Assembly (NCBI GenBank): GCA_017453335.1
Contig: JAFTKI010000068.1
Location: forward strand, 1 to 49,727
DNA: 49,727 nt
Direction: 5' to 3'
Origin: Clostridia bacterium
GTDB taxonomy: Bacteria; Bacillota_A; Clostridia; Oscillospirales; CAG-272
The first letter of the stretch is position 1, and every line of letters starts with the position of its first letter. Made by a program: the position numbers and the translations under genes. The notes under the pieces are model-generated. The model saw only the letters and a program-made list of their open reading frames with translations. It had not been told where the DNA came from and did no database searches. Below are positions 1 through 6,791 of the stretch, one piece after another.

Positions 1-91
1 ATACTTGGAGGTTTAACTCTTTTCAACCCTTTTTATTTTGGGCTTGCTTATAGCTCGCCCTCTTTATTGTTTGCTCCGCTCGTTTACCGCT

Positions 92-110
92 CCCCTGGTA
101 GAACCAGGGG
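92..110. other. Short perfect hairpin near the left edge
   Basis: An 8-bp perfect inverted repeat (CCCCTGGT / ACCAGGGG) with a 3-base loop is followed on the plus strand by TTTATTTT. It could be a terminator for a plus-strand gene lying left of the window, or simply part of the rpsU downstream region. Nothing else is recognisable in bases 1-120. Confidence 0.3.
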
Positions 111-126
111 TTTATTTTGGATATCC

Positions 127-170
127 AAAAAATACAGGGAGTCAGTGAAACTGACTCCCTGTATTTTTCA
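127..170 (-). terminator. Intrinsic terminator after rpsU
   Basis: A perfect 15-bp stem (131-145 with 151-165) has a 5-base loop. The minus-strand side continues into a run of six T, directly downstream of the rpsU stop. A shorter T run on the plus side means it may work in both directions. Confidence 0.85.
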
Positions 171-180
171 GATGCGCAAA

Positions 181-357
181 TTATTTGTACTTGCGCTTTC
201 TGGCTGCTTCAGATTTCTTCTTGCGTTTCACGCTCGGCTTCTCATAGTGTTCTCTCTTGCGAAGCTCGGTGAGGACGCCGGAACGGGCGGTTGCACGCTT
301 AAAGCGACGAAGAGCACTGTCCAAAGACTCGCCTTCTTTAACTCTGATTTCTGCCAT
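181..357 (-). CDS. rpsU: 30S ribosomal protein S21
   Basis: This 58-residue protein starts [20 protein letters not shown] and ends in a very basic tail ([15 protein letters not shown]), the classic S21 pattern of an N-terminal acidic/helical part and a Lys/Arg-rich C-terminus. S21 is a late-assembling small-subunit protein that helps translation initiation. The ATG at 357 is preceded by a GGGAGGG ribosome binding site. The gene has its own consensus promoter (434-462) and a strong terminator, so it can be transcribed apart from the dus gene upstream. Length and sequence are normal for the family. Confidence 0.95.
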   Translation of the reverse strand: MAEIRVKEGESLDSALRRFKRATARSGVLTELRKREHYEKPSVKRKKKSEAARKRKYK

Positions 358-433
358 TTTATATCCCTCCCCTCATCCGGTGAACAAGAGATAATATGTC
401 GGAATCTAACCCGGTACAAAATTATCTTTTTGC

Positions 434-462
434 ATTATACACGATTTTTGGGATTCTGTCAA
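434..462 (-). promoter_or_regulatory. Sigma-A promoter of rpsU
   Basis: Read on the minus strand, TTGACA (462-457) is separated by 17 bases from TATAAT (439-434). It lies about 75 bases upstream of the rpsU start. Confidence 0.8.
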
Positions 463-511
463 GCCCTTTTTTCGTTTTTTCTCAAATTTTTCTAATTTTT
501 CGGTTCCAAGG

Positions 512-1546
512 CTATCCAAAATCGGCATCTTCTTTATTCTGCATCAGCTTTTCAAAAATCATACACAGCTCTTCCGTGCTGTCGGCGCGCATGACCTCGC
601 CTCTCGCCGCGGCGGCGCCTCGCATGCCGTGCAGATACCACGCTATATGCTTTCTCGATTCGGCAATTCCCGTTTTCTCGCCCTTTTCACGCACCAGCAT
701 CCGCGCATGCTCCATAGCAACCTGCAAACGCTCTTCTACAGAAGGCGGCGTATATGGCTTTCCCTCAATCGCCGCACGGATCTCGGAAAAGATCCACGGA
801 TTTCCTTGCGCGCCTCTTGCGATCATCACACCGTCACAGCCCGTTTCGCGTTGCATCCGCAAAGCATCCTCAGCAGAGAAAATATCGCCGTTTCCGACCA
901 CGGGAACCGCAACTGCCTCCTTGACTGCGCGGATAACCGACCAATCGGCGCTTGGTGCATACATCTGCTCGCGTGTACGCCCGTGAACGCAGATCATTGC
1001 CGCTCCCGCATCCTCCAAGCGTTTCGCCATCTCCACCGCATTGATGCTGTCACGATCCCAACCCGAGCGGAGCTTCACGGTAACGGGCAGCTTGACCGCC
1101 GCAACCATCGCCCGAACGATCTCCGCCGCAAGTTGCGGATTTTTCATCAGGGCAGAGCCTTCTCCGTTGCCAACGATCTTCGCCATGGGACAGCCCATAT
1201 TCACATCGATCGCCACAGGCGAAATTTCACCTACAGCCCCACGATATTCACCGCTCTCCAAAAGACGTGCCGCCTCTGCCATAAAGCTCGGCTCGGCACC
1301 AAAAAGCTGTACTGCCATCGGGTATTCGTCACGCATCACAGCCGCCAAGGGAGCGGTGCGAACGCGTGCCTCGGTAACGGGCTTATGACTGCGTTGCTCG
1401 TAACAAAGCGCCTTTGCCGACACCATTTCGCTGGTGGTATACTCGGCACCGAAGCGGCGGGAGAGCATACGGAAGGTACGGTCGCTCACGCCTGCCAGAG
1501 GCGCCAAAAAAAGTCCGTTTGGAATCGAAATATCCGCGATCTTCAA
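512..1546 (-). CDS. dusB: tRNA-dihydrouridine synthase (DusB-like)
   Basis: This 344-residue FMN-dependent TIM-barrel enzyme reduces uridines in the tRNA D-arm to dihydrouridine in the cytoplasm. Visible family signatures are LAPLAGVSDRTFR near the N-terminus, the active-site segment DVNMGCPMAKIV with its catalytic Cys (about residue 118), KLRSGWD, the HGRTREQMY motif, and the FMN phosphate region VVGNGDI followed by GCDGVMIARGAQGNPW. The length fits the DusB/Dus family. The start at 1546 has an AAAGGAGG site upstream and its own promoter. Assignment to DusB rather than another Dus subgroup is by general resemblance only. Confidence 0.9.
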   Translation of the reverse strand: MKIADISIPNGLFLAPLAGVSDRTFRMLSRRFGAEYTTSEMVSAKALCYEQRSHKPVTEARVRTAPLAAVMRDEYPMAVQLFGAEPSFMAEAARLLESGEYRGAVGEISPVAIDVNMGCPMAKIVGNGEGSALMKNPQLAAEIVRAMVAAVKLPVTVKLRSGWDRDSINAVEMAKRLEDAGAAMICVHGRTREQMYAPSADWSVIRAVKEAVAVPVVGNGDIFSAEDALRMQRETGCDGVMIARGAQGNPWIFSEIRAAIEGKPYTPPSVEERLQVAMEHARMLVREKGEKTGIAESRKHIAWYLHGMRGAAAARGEVMRADSTEELCMIFEKLMQNKEDADFG

Positions 1547-1578
1547 AATCGGTCGCCTCCTTTTTTCATGATAGAGTT

Positions 1579-1607
1579 ATTGTATCACACTTCGCCAAAA
1601 AAGTCAA
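1579..1607 (-). promoter_or_regulatory. Sigma-A promoter of the dus gene
   Basis: On the minus strand TTGACT (1607-1602), a 17-base spacer and TACAAT (1584-1579) preceded by TGTGA form a good promoter. It is divergent from the promoter at 1641-1669. Confidence 0.7.
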
Positions 1608-1640
1608 GGAAAAACTCCCAGGACAAGCACCTGCCTTCTA

Positions 1641-1669
1641 TTGACAAAGTGTCTTTCTTCCTGTATAAT
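1641..1669 (+). promoter_or_regulatory. Sigma-A promoter of the HELGH membrane protein gene
   Basis: TTGACA (1641-1646), a 17-base spacer and TATAAT (1664-1669) match the consensus exactly. The start codon at 1708 follows within 40 bases. Confidence 0.85.
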
Positions 1670-1707
1670 AAACATTGAAGAACATGAAATCTTTCGGGAG
1701 GTGCCGT

Positions 1708-2508
1708 ATGGCAGCGTTTTTGTTGTATTTTCTGCAAGTGACCGTACTGTCACTCGGTGTGATCGTGCTTTGCGGATTTGCTGTCCGCGTATGCGCTCTG
1801 CTCTTTTCCGTGTTTCTGGGCAAAGGCTCGGGCTCGGTTTTTGATATCACCTCGATCATCGGAACACCGATCCACGAATTGGGACACGCGATCATGTGCC
1901 TGTTGTTCTGTCATAAAATCCAAAAAATGAAGCTTTGGTCACCGCGTGCCGAAGACGGCGTTTACGGCTTCGTGGAGCATTCATACAAAAAAAGCAATCT
2001 CTGGGCACGGCTCGGCAATCTGTTCATCGGAGTTGGCCCCATCTTCAGCGGTTTGGGCATTACGGTGCTGATGCTGTGGCTCTGCTTTCCAACACAGTGG
2101 AGCAACTATCTTGCTTCCTCACAGGCTTTGGTTGCAAGCGGCGGAACGCCGTCCGATATCGCAGGAGCGGTCATCGCACTGCTCTGCTCGCTCCCCGCGG
2201 CATTCGAGGACGGCTGGATCGTTCCGCTATTGGGATTGATCGTTATTTTGCCCGTTTCTCTCCACATTTCGCTCAGCGGTGCCGATATTAAGGGAAGCCT
2301 TGGAGCCTTGCCCCTGTATTTGGTGCTTGTTTTGCTGTTTTCCATTGTAACATTTCTCTTTGGCGTCAACGGTGCCGTTGTGTCTGCAATGTATTTGTGG
2401 GATCTGCGCCTCTTGTCGCTGTTTTGCGTGATCATTGCCTTTGCGGCGGTCTGGGTGGTTTTTGCTTTGCTCATTTGGCTGATTCGTTTTATTTTCCGCC
2501 TCTTCTGA
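1708..2508 (+). CDS. Multi-pass membrane protein with an HELGH metalloprotease-type motif
   Basis: A 266-residue, very hydrophobic protein. A TM segment covers about residues 5-35. Residues 56-60 read HELGH, the zinc-binding HExxH motif of membrane metalloproteases of the M50 (site-2 protease) type. A segment around residues 100-112 (NLFIGVGPIFSG) sits where M50 proteins carry a Gly/Pro-rich membrane motif, and at least four more TM segments follow. I infer a membrane-embedded zinc protease or an M50-like relative; no substrate can be named and the third zinc ligand was not identified. The ATG at 1708 was chosen because GGGAGGT lies five bases upstream; an in-frame ATG at 1675 overlaps the promoter region. 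No terminator follows, so the small gene at 2609 may be co-transcribed. Confidence 0.7.
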   Translation: MAAFLLYFLQVTVLSLGVIVLCGFAVRVCALLFSVFLGKGSGSVFDITSIIGTPIHELGHAIMCLLFCHKIQKMKLWSPRAEDGVYGFVEHSYKKSNLWARLGNLFIGVGPIFSGLGITVLMLWLCFPTQWSNYLASSQALVASGGTPSDIAGAVIALLCSLPAAFEDGWIVPLLGLIVILPVSLHISLSGADIKGSLGALPLYLVLVLLFSIVTFLFGVNGAVVSAMYLWDLRLLSLFCVIIAFAAVWVVFALLIWLIRFIFRLF

Positions 2509-2608
2509 CTTTTCCCGACAAATCTCCTCACAATTCGTCTTCTCCGACATAGAATGATATCGAAGGGTGCCGATGGCACTCTCGTCATTCTGCTAAGGAG
2601 GAACGATT

Positions 2609-2698
2609 ATGAATAACTGTCTTTGCAATTTGCTGAGCGATAACTGGATCTGGCTGATTATCATCGCTGTTATCCTTCTCTGCTGCGGCTGCAACTGA
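2609..2698 (+). CDS. 29-residue Cys-rich single-TM peptide
   Basis: A tiny gene preceded by the perfect site AAGGAGG eight bases before its ATG and followed by a strong terminator, both of which argue that it is real. The product begins MNNCLCNLLSDNW, continues with a hydrophobic stretch (WIWLIIIAVILL) and ends CCGCN, giving five Cys in 29 residues. Small hydrophobic Cys-rich peptides of this style are known in clostridial genomes, some linked to spore surfaces, but no function is established here. A CATA-containing block at 2547-2554 with AC about 16 bases upstream loosely resembles a late sporulation promoter; this is only suggestive. The neighbouring spmAB genes make a sporulation role conceivable. 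Confidence 0.7.
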   Translation: MNNCLCNLLSDNWIWLIIIAVILLCCGCN

Positions 2699-2710
2699 GT
2701 AAACAATCGG

Positions 2711-2752
2711 CGACCGCCGTGGGTTCTTCCGAACCCACGGCGGTCGTTTTTT
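2711..2752 (+). terminator. Strong intrinsic terminator
   Basis: A perfect 16-bp G+C-rich stem (2711-2726 with 2731-2746) with a TTCC loop is followed by six T. It ends the transcript of the 29-residue peptide gene. Confidence 0.92.
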
Positions 2753-2786
2753 GATTCTATATAACGGCGGTGCCGCATATAGTATT

Positions 2787-3035
2787 TCAGAATTGGTTTT
2801 TCAGCTTGGCAATGCACTCACGGCAAACACGCTTGTCCTGAAAATAGGTTACATCGTCTACGTTGTTGCAAAAAATGCAGGACGGACGGTATTTTTGCAA
2901 AATAATACGCTCGCCCTCGGTAAAGATCTCGATCGCATCCTTTACTTGGATGTCCAGATTCTGACGGATCTCCGCCGGCAAAACGATTCTCCCCAGCTCA
3001 TCCACCTTACGCACCATTCCCGTTGATTTCATCAT
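2787..3035 (-). CDS. AbrB/SpoVT-family DNA-binding regulator with a Cys4 tail
   Basis: 82 residues. The N-terminal half (STGMVRKVDELGRIVLPAEI) is the swapped-hairpin DNA-binding fold of AbrB, Abh and SpoVT. The C-terminal part has CIFC and, after a 14-residue gap, CREC, a Cys4 set likely to bind one zinc ion. AbrB relatives act as transition-state or sporulation regulators. The start at 3035 has AAGGAG five bases upstream; the codon at 3032 is also an ATG. It is transcribed divergently from spmA, with repeated AAAATATYGT motifs around its promoter. Target genes cannot be deduced. Confidence 0.85.
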   Translation of the reverse strand: MMKSTGMVRKVDELGRIVLPAEIRQNLDIQVKDAIEIFTEGERIILQKYRPSCIFCNNVDDVTYFQDKRVCRECIAKLKNQF

Positions 3036-3072
3036 TTTCTCTCCTTTTCTATCTCCTGTGATTTTATTTGAC

Positions 3073-3154
3073 AAAATATCGTTTGTTTTTCCCTGTGATC
3101 ATATTATAATACAAAATATTGTGTCTGTCAATATCCAAATATGGAAAATATTGT
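3073..3154. promoter_or_regulatory. abrB-like promoter with three repeats of AAAATATYGT
   Basis: On the minus strand TTGACA (3131-3126), 17 bases, TATAAT (3108-3103) form a consensus promoter for the AbrB-family gene. Three copies of AAAATATTGT or AAAATATCGT begin near 3073, 3113 and 3145, one downstream, one within and one upstream of the promoter. They are candidate binding sites for autoregulation, by inference. Confidence 0.6.
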
Positions 3155-3214
3155 ATTTTTTAGGAGAAAGTTTCCGACAAAAAATGACAAACCAAAGAAA
3201 AAAAGAGGTAAACT

Positions 3215-3823
3215 ATGCTTGGAAAAGTATTTGGCATCCTTTGTTTGATCGCCTTTGTCTTCGGCATCGCCACGAAGAATCTTACGCTCCTCGGAAGTGC
3301 GGTGTTGGACGGTGCCGCAAATGCCCTGCAGGTCACGCTTTCCTTGTGCGGGATGATGTGCCTGTGGTGCGGAATGATGCGCGTGCTGTCGGAGGCTGGC
3401 GTGATCCGCAAGCTTGCCCGATTGCTCCGTCCCGTGCTGAAGCTATTCTTCCCCACCGCCGCGCGTACGGGAGAGGGGCTGGAGGAGATCAGTGCCAACA
3501 TCAGCGCAAATCTGCTTGGCATCGGAAATGCCGCAACGCCGTTTGCGATCTCTGCAATGCAGAAGCTCCAGCTACACAATCCAAGCCCCACGGAAGCATC
3601 CGATGAGCAGATCACCTTAGCAGTGCTGAATACAGCAAGTCTGACCCTGATCCCTGCCAACCTGCTGGCACTCCGCCGTGCCGCAGGCTCACAAACGCCT
3701 TACGCGATCCTTTTCCCGATCTGGATCACCTCCCTTTCCTCACTTTCAATGGCTCTGCTTCTGACCTCTATCCCACGTCTTTGGAAAAAACTGCTGCACA
3801 AAGGACAAAAGAACAATGATTGA
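3215..3823 (+). CDS. spmA: Spore maturation protein A
   Basis: 202-residue membrane protein of the nucleoside-recognition/Gate domain family. The motifs GSAVLDGAANALQVTLSLCGMM and, mid-protein, ISANLLGIGNAATPFAISAMQKLQ are typical of SpmA, which with SpmB is needed for spore core dehydration and heat resistance in Bacillus and Clostridium. At least four hydrophobic segments are visible. The ATG has an AAGAGGT site upstream. The end overlaps spmB by eight bases, so the two are translationally coupled. The pair marks the host as a probable spore former. Confidence 0.93.
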   Translation: MLGKVFGILCLIAFVFGIATKNLTLLGSAVLDGAANALQVTLSLCGMMCLWCGMMRVLSEAGVIRKLARLLRPVLKLFFPTAARTGEGLEEISANISANLLGIGNAATPFAISAMQKLQLHNPSPTEASDEQITLAVLNTASLTLIPANLLALRRAAGSQTPYAILFPIWITSLSSLSMALLLTSIPRLWKKLLHKGQKNND

Positions 3824-4340
3824 GGAAATCTCCTCGCTTGCTATGCCGCTGGTCGTGCTTGCCGCAGGACTTTTGATGCTGTTTGGAAAGCGCGATTATT
3901 TTGCCGCCTTTGTCACGGGCGCACGTGAAGGACTGCAAACCGCAGTTGGACTGTTACCCACGCTGAGCGCCTTGATGGTTGCGGTTGCCATGCTGAACGC
4001 CTCGGGTGCCGTTGACTTCGTGGCAAGCCTTCTCTCACCTGCAGCCGATGCGATCGGTCTGCCAACCGAAATTCTGCCGCTCCTGCTCACGCGTCCCTTT
4101 TCGGGAAGTGCCTCCACGGCGGGATATTCCACGCTACTCTCGCAGGTGGGTGCCGATTCCTTCGCGGGTCTTTGTGCATCGGTCATTTTCGGAAGCTCGG
4201 ACACGGTGGTCTACATCATCAGCGTCTATTTTTCCTCGGTTGGCATCCGACACACGCGCCATGCCTTTCCCGTGGCGTTTGCCGTTATGCTGTTTTGTAT
4301 CTTTTTTTCCTGTTTTTTGTGCCGACTTTGTTTTTTTTGA
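3816..4340 (+). CDS. spmB: Spore maturation protein B
   Basis: 174-residue membrane protein. Typical SpmB features are the N-terminal MPLVVLAAGLLMLFGKRDYFAAF region, GLLPTLSALMVAVAML, the motif RPFSGSASTAGYSTL, and FGSSDTVVYIISVYFSSVG near the C-terminus. SpmB works with SpmA in forespore dehydration. The start codon lies inside the end of spmA. The length matches the family. Confidence 0.93.
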   Translation: MIEEISSLAMPLVVLAAGLLMLFGKRDYFAAFVTGAREGLQTAVGLLPTLSALMVAVAMLNASGAVDFVASLLSPAADAIGLPTEILPLLLTRPFSGSASTAGYSTLLSQVGADSFAGLCASVIFGSSDTVVYIISVYFSSVGIRHTRHAFPVAFAVMLFCIFFSCFLCRLCFF

Positions 4341-4388
4341 GAAAAAAAGGCAATACTTCTTCCAAAACACCACCAGGAGGAAGAACAA

Positions 4389-4658
4389 ATGATAAAGGGC
4401 GCACAAAAGCAAATGATCGTTCTCAGAACCGCCGACAGCAGATATTTTGACGAAGCGTATTTCGTTTTGCGTCGGGAGCTTCCCGTTCAAAAGGGTGCCA
4501 GCGGAGAAATGCTGTTTGAAGCCGACCGAATCCTGCGAGAAGGAACGGGAGACACGAGGATCGGCGGCAAAAAAAGAACGCGCGGATTCTTATTTTTCTG
4601 CATCGGATTTTTTCTGGGCTGCGGCGCGGCGGCACTTTCGTGCTGGCTCCTGCTTTAA
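4389..4658 (+). CDS. Small protein with a C-terminal membrane anchor, spm operon
   Basis: 89 residues, not recognised. The N-terminal 60 residues are soluble and basic (VLRTADSRYFDEAYFVLRRE). A KKRTRG stretch precedes a C-terminal TM segment (FLFFCIGFFLGCGAAALSCW) that runs to the end, a tail-anchor-like layout. AGGAGG stands directly before the ATG. It follows spmB by 48 bases on the same strand, with no promoter or terminator between, so a link to sporulation is plausible but unproven. Confidence 0.65.
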   Translation: MIKGAQKQMIVLRTADSRYFDEAYFVLRRELPVQKGASGEMLFEADRILREGTGDTRIGGKKRTRGFLFFCIGFFLGCGAAALSCWLLL

Positions 4659-4695
4659 GATTTGGCACCGACAAGACAGAAAATCGGATTTCCTA

Positions 4696-4723
4696 TTGAC
4701 TTTTTCCAAAAATATGGTATAAT
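4696..4723 (+). promoter_or_regulatory. Extended -10 sigma-A promoter of the RNase J gene
   Basis: TTGACT (4696-4701), a 16-base spacer, and TGGTATAAT ending at 4723 give a strong promoter. Transcription would start near 4730, about 217 bases before the rnj start codon. Confidence 0.8.
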
Positions 4724-4729
4724 GATAGA

Positions 4730-4946
4730 AGTGATATGTGACCGTTTTACCCATTCGCCCGACGGTGTTTTCCTGCGGCGAAAGCGAAATTTTCAAATAT
4801 CATAGCGGCCTCACTCTGTCGGAAGGGACGTGAATTCCGTCAGATGGAGGTCTTTCTGCCTGTTGCAAAGCACAAGCAGTTCTTTTGTTGCGGCATTTTT
4901 TTGCCAACGTTACATCTCTTAAAATATTGAAAGAAAGGAATTATCA
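4730..4946 (+). ncRNA. Long structured 5' leader of rnj, or a separate small RNA
   Basis: About 217 untranslated bases lie between the promoter and the rnj ATG. Pairings seen by eye are 4731-4737 with 4797-4803, and a 10-position hairpin with one mismatch (4815-4824 with 4835-4844). A smaller hairpin lies near 4885-4910, where GCGGCA faces TGCC across a T run. It matches no riboswitch class I can recognise and has no clear terminator. RNase genes are often controlled through their own leaders, so autoregulation is a reasonable inference. Confidence 0.4.
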
Positions 4947-6638
4947 ATGCCAAGAAAACCAAAAAAAGCAAAACCCGTTGGAAAAATTCGTATCATTCCC
5001 TTGGGCGGCTTGGGTGAGATCGGAAAAAACATGACGGTGATCGAATACGAGAACGATATGATCGTTGTTGATTGCGGTCTCGGATTTCCCGACGATGATA
5101 TGCCCGGTATCGATCTTGTCATTCAAGACATCTCATATCTCGAAGAAAACCAAGATAAATTGCGCGGTGTATTTCTGACGCACGGACACGAGGATCACAT
5201 CGGTGCCGTTCCGTATCTGTTGCGTACCCTCAATCCCCCGATCTACGGCACTCCCCTGACGCTGGGAATCATCAAAAACAAGCTGGAGGAGCACGTTCTG
5301 CCTTGGAAGCCCAAGCTGAACACCGTCAATGCGGGAGACGTTGTAAAGGCAGGAGAGATGTCGGTGGAATTCATCCACGTCAATCACTCGATTGCCGATG
5401 CCTGCGCACTTGCAATCAAGACTCCTCTCGGAACTTTGATCCATACAGGTGACTTCAAGCTGGACACCACTCCGATCGACGGTGAAATGATGGATATCGT
5501 CCGATTGGGCGAATTGGGACGCGAGGGCGTATTGCTCCTGATGTGCGAGTCTACCAACGCCGAGCGTCCGGGACACACTCCTTCGGAGCGAAACGTGGGA
5601 GAGTCACTGGAATATATCTTCTCCACGCACAAGCAAAAGCGCATCATCATCGCCACATTTTCGTCCAACGTGCATCGCGTACAGCAGATCATCGATACCA
5701 GCGCACGTCACGGCCGCAAGGTTGCGATCACTGGACGCAGTATGCTCAACATCGTCAGCGCGGCAACCGAGCTTGGGTACATGAAGGTTCCCAAGGATGT
5801 GCTGATCGATATCAACGATATCCGACGCTTCAAGCCCGGAGAGATCACGCTGGTGACGACGGGAAGCCAGGGAGAGCCGATGTCGGCACTCTATCGCATG
5901 GCGTTCTCGGATCACTCGCAGGTCACGCTGGGGCAAAACGATCTGGTCGTTCTTTCCGCAAGCGCGATCCCCGGTAACGAAAAGCTGGTGGGACGAATCA
6001 TCAACGAGCTTTCCAAAAACGAGGTGGAGGTCCTGCACGACGCGGTGGTTGAGGTCCACGTTTCGGGACACGCCTGCCAGGAGGAGCTGAAGCTGATGCA
6101 AGCCTTGACCAAGCCCAAATATTTCATGCCGATCCACGGTGAAAGCCGCCACCTCTCGGCGGCGCGCGACCTGGCAAAGCATACGGGAATCAATCCCAAC
6201 AACATTTTCCTGTCCGAGATCGGTAAGGTTCTGGAGATCGATGCCGACGGAGCAAGATGGGCAGGAACGGTTCCCGCAGGCAAGATCTTAGTGGACGGCT
6301 ACGGCGTTGGAGACGTTGGAAACATCGTTTTGCGCGACCGCAGACATCTTTCTCAGGACGGCTTGATCGTAGTGGTTGCCACGGTGGACATCGACGAGCA
6401 AATGCTGCTCTCGGGTCCCGACATCGTTTCCCGAGGATTTGTGTACGTTCGTGAATCCGAGGATCTGATGGAGGAAGCACGTCAGGTTGCACTGGATGCC
6501 ATCTCCGACGCGATGAGCTACGGAAACCGCGCCGATCGGATGCTTCTCAAGAAATGTGTCAGAGACAGCCTGACCAGATATCTCTATCAAAAAACAAAAC
6601 GGAAGCCGATGATCCTGCCGATCATCATGGATGTTTGA
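4947..6638 (+). CDS. rnj: Ribonuclease J
   Basis: 563-residue cytoplasmic metallo-beta-lactamase/beta-CASP ribonuclease with 5'-3' exonuclease and endonuclease activity, central to mRNA decay and rRNA maturation in Firmicutes. The N-terminus has IIPLGGLGEIGKNM, and the metal motif is HGHEDHIGAVPYLL (about residues 76-89). Further metal ligands lie in HVNHSIADA and IHTGDFKLD. The beta-CASP part contains ATFSSNVHRVQQI and GSQGEPMSAL, and HVSGHACQEE and PIHGESRHL follow. The C-terminal RNase J domain carries IVSRGFVYVRES. The start has an AAAGGAATT site. Whether a second RNase J paralogue exists elsewhere cannot be seen. Confidence 0.96.
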   Translation: MPRKPKKAKPVGKIRIIPLGGLGEIGKNMTVIEYENDMIVVDCGLGFPDDDMPGIDLVIQDISYLEENQDKLRGVFLTHGHEDHIGAVPYLLRTLNPPIYGTPLTLGIIKNKLEEHVLPWKPKLNTVNAGDVVKAGEMSVEFIHVNHSIADACALAIKTPLGTLIHTGDFKLDTTPIDGEMMDIVRLGELGREGVLLLMCESTNAERPGHTPSERNVGESLEYIFSTHKQKRIIIATFSSNVHRVQQIIDTSARHGRKVAITGRSMLNIVSAATELGYMKVPKDVLIDINDIRRFKPGEITLVTTGSQGEPMSALYRMAFSDHSQVTLGQNDLVVLSASAIPGNEKLVGRIINELSKNEVEVLHDAVVEVHVSGHACQEELKLMQALTKPKYFMPIHGESRHLSAARDLAKHTGINPNNIFLSEIGKVLEIDADGARWAGTVPAGKILVDGYGVGDVGNIVLRDRRHLSQDGLIVVVATVDIDEQMLLSGPDIVSRGFVYVRESEDLMEEARQVALDAISDAMSYGNRADRMLLKKCVRDSLTRYLYQKTKRKPMILPIIMDV

Positions 6639-6705
6639 TGCAAAAGCCATAAATTTGTGCCGTTTTGCAAAGAATGTTCGTAAAATTTCGGCTTTGTTCA
6701 TATTG

Positions 6706-6739
6706 GTGACACAAGTTCGTCACACAACGACATTATAAT
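6706..6739 (+). promoter_or_regulatory. Inverted repeat and -10 box before the 790-residue gene
   Basis: GTGAC (6706-6710) and GTCAC (6719-6723) form an 8-base-spaced inverted repeat. It is followed by TATAAT at 6734-6739 with no good -35 box at the right distance. The repeat could be an activator or repressor site. No transcription terminator is evident between rnj and this point. Confidence 0.35.
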
Positions 6740-6791
6740 AAAATGGTGTAATTTTGCACCAAAATACGTGATTGAAAGGAAAGATACCCTC

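Noticed and set aside
4885..4910. Hairpin with a T run in the rnj leader as a terminator
   Set aside because: The T run lies in the loop rather than after the stem, and no T run follows.
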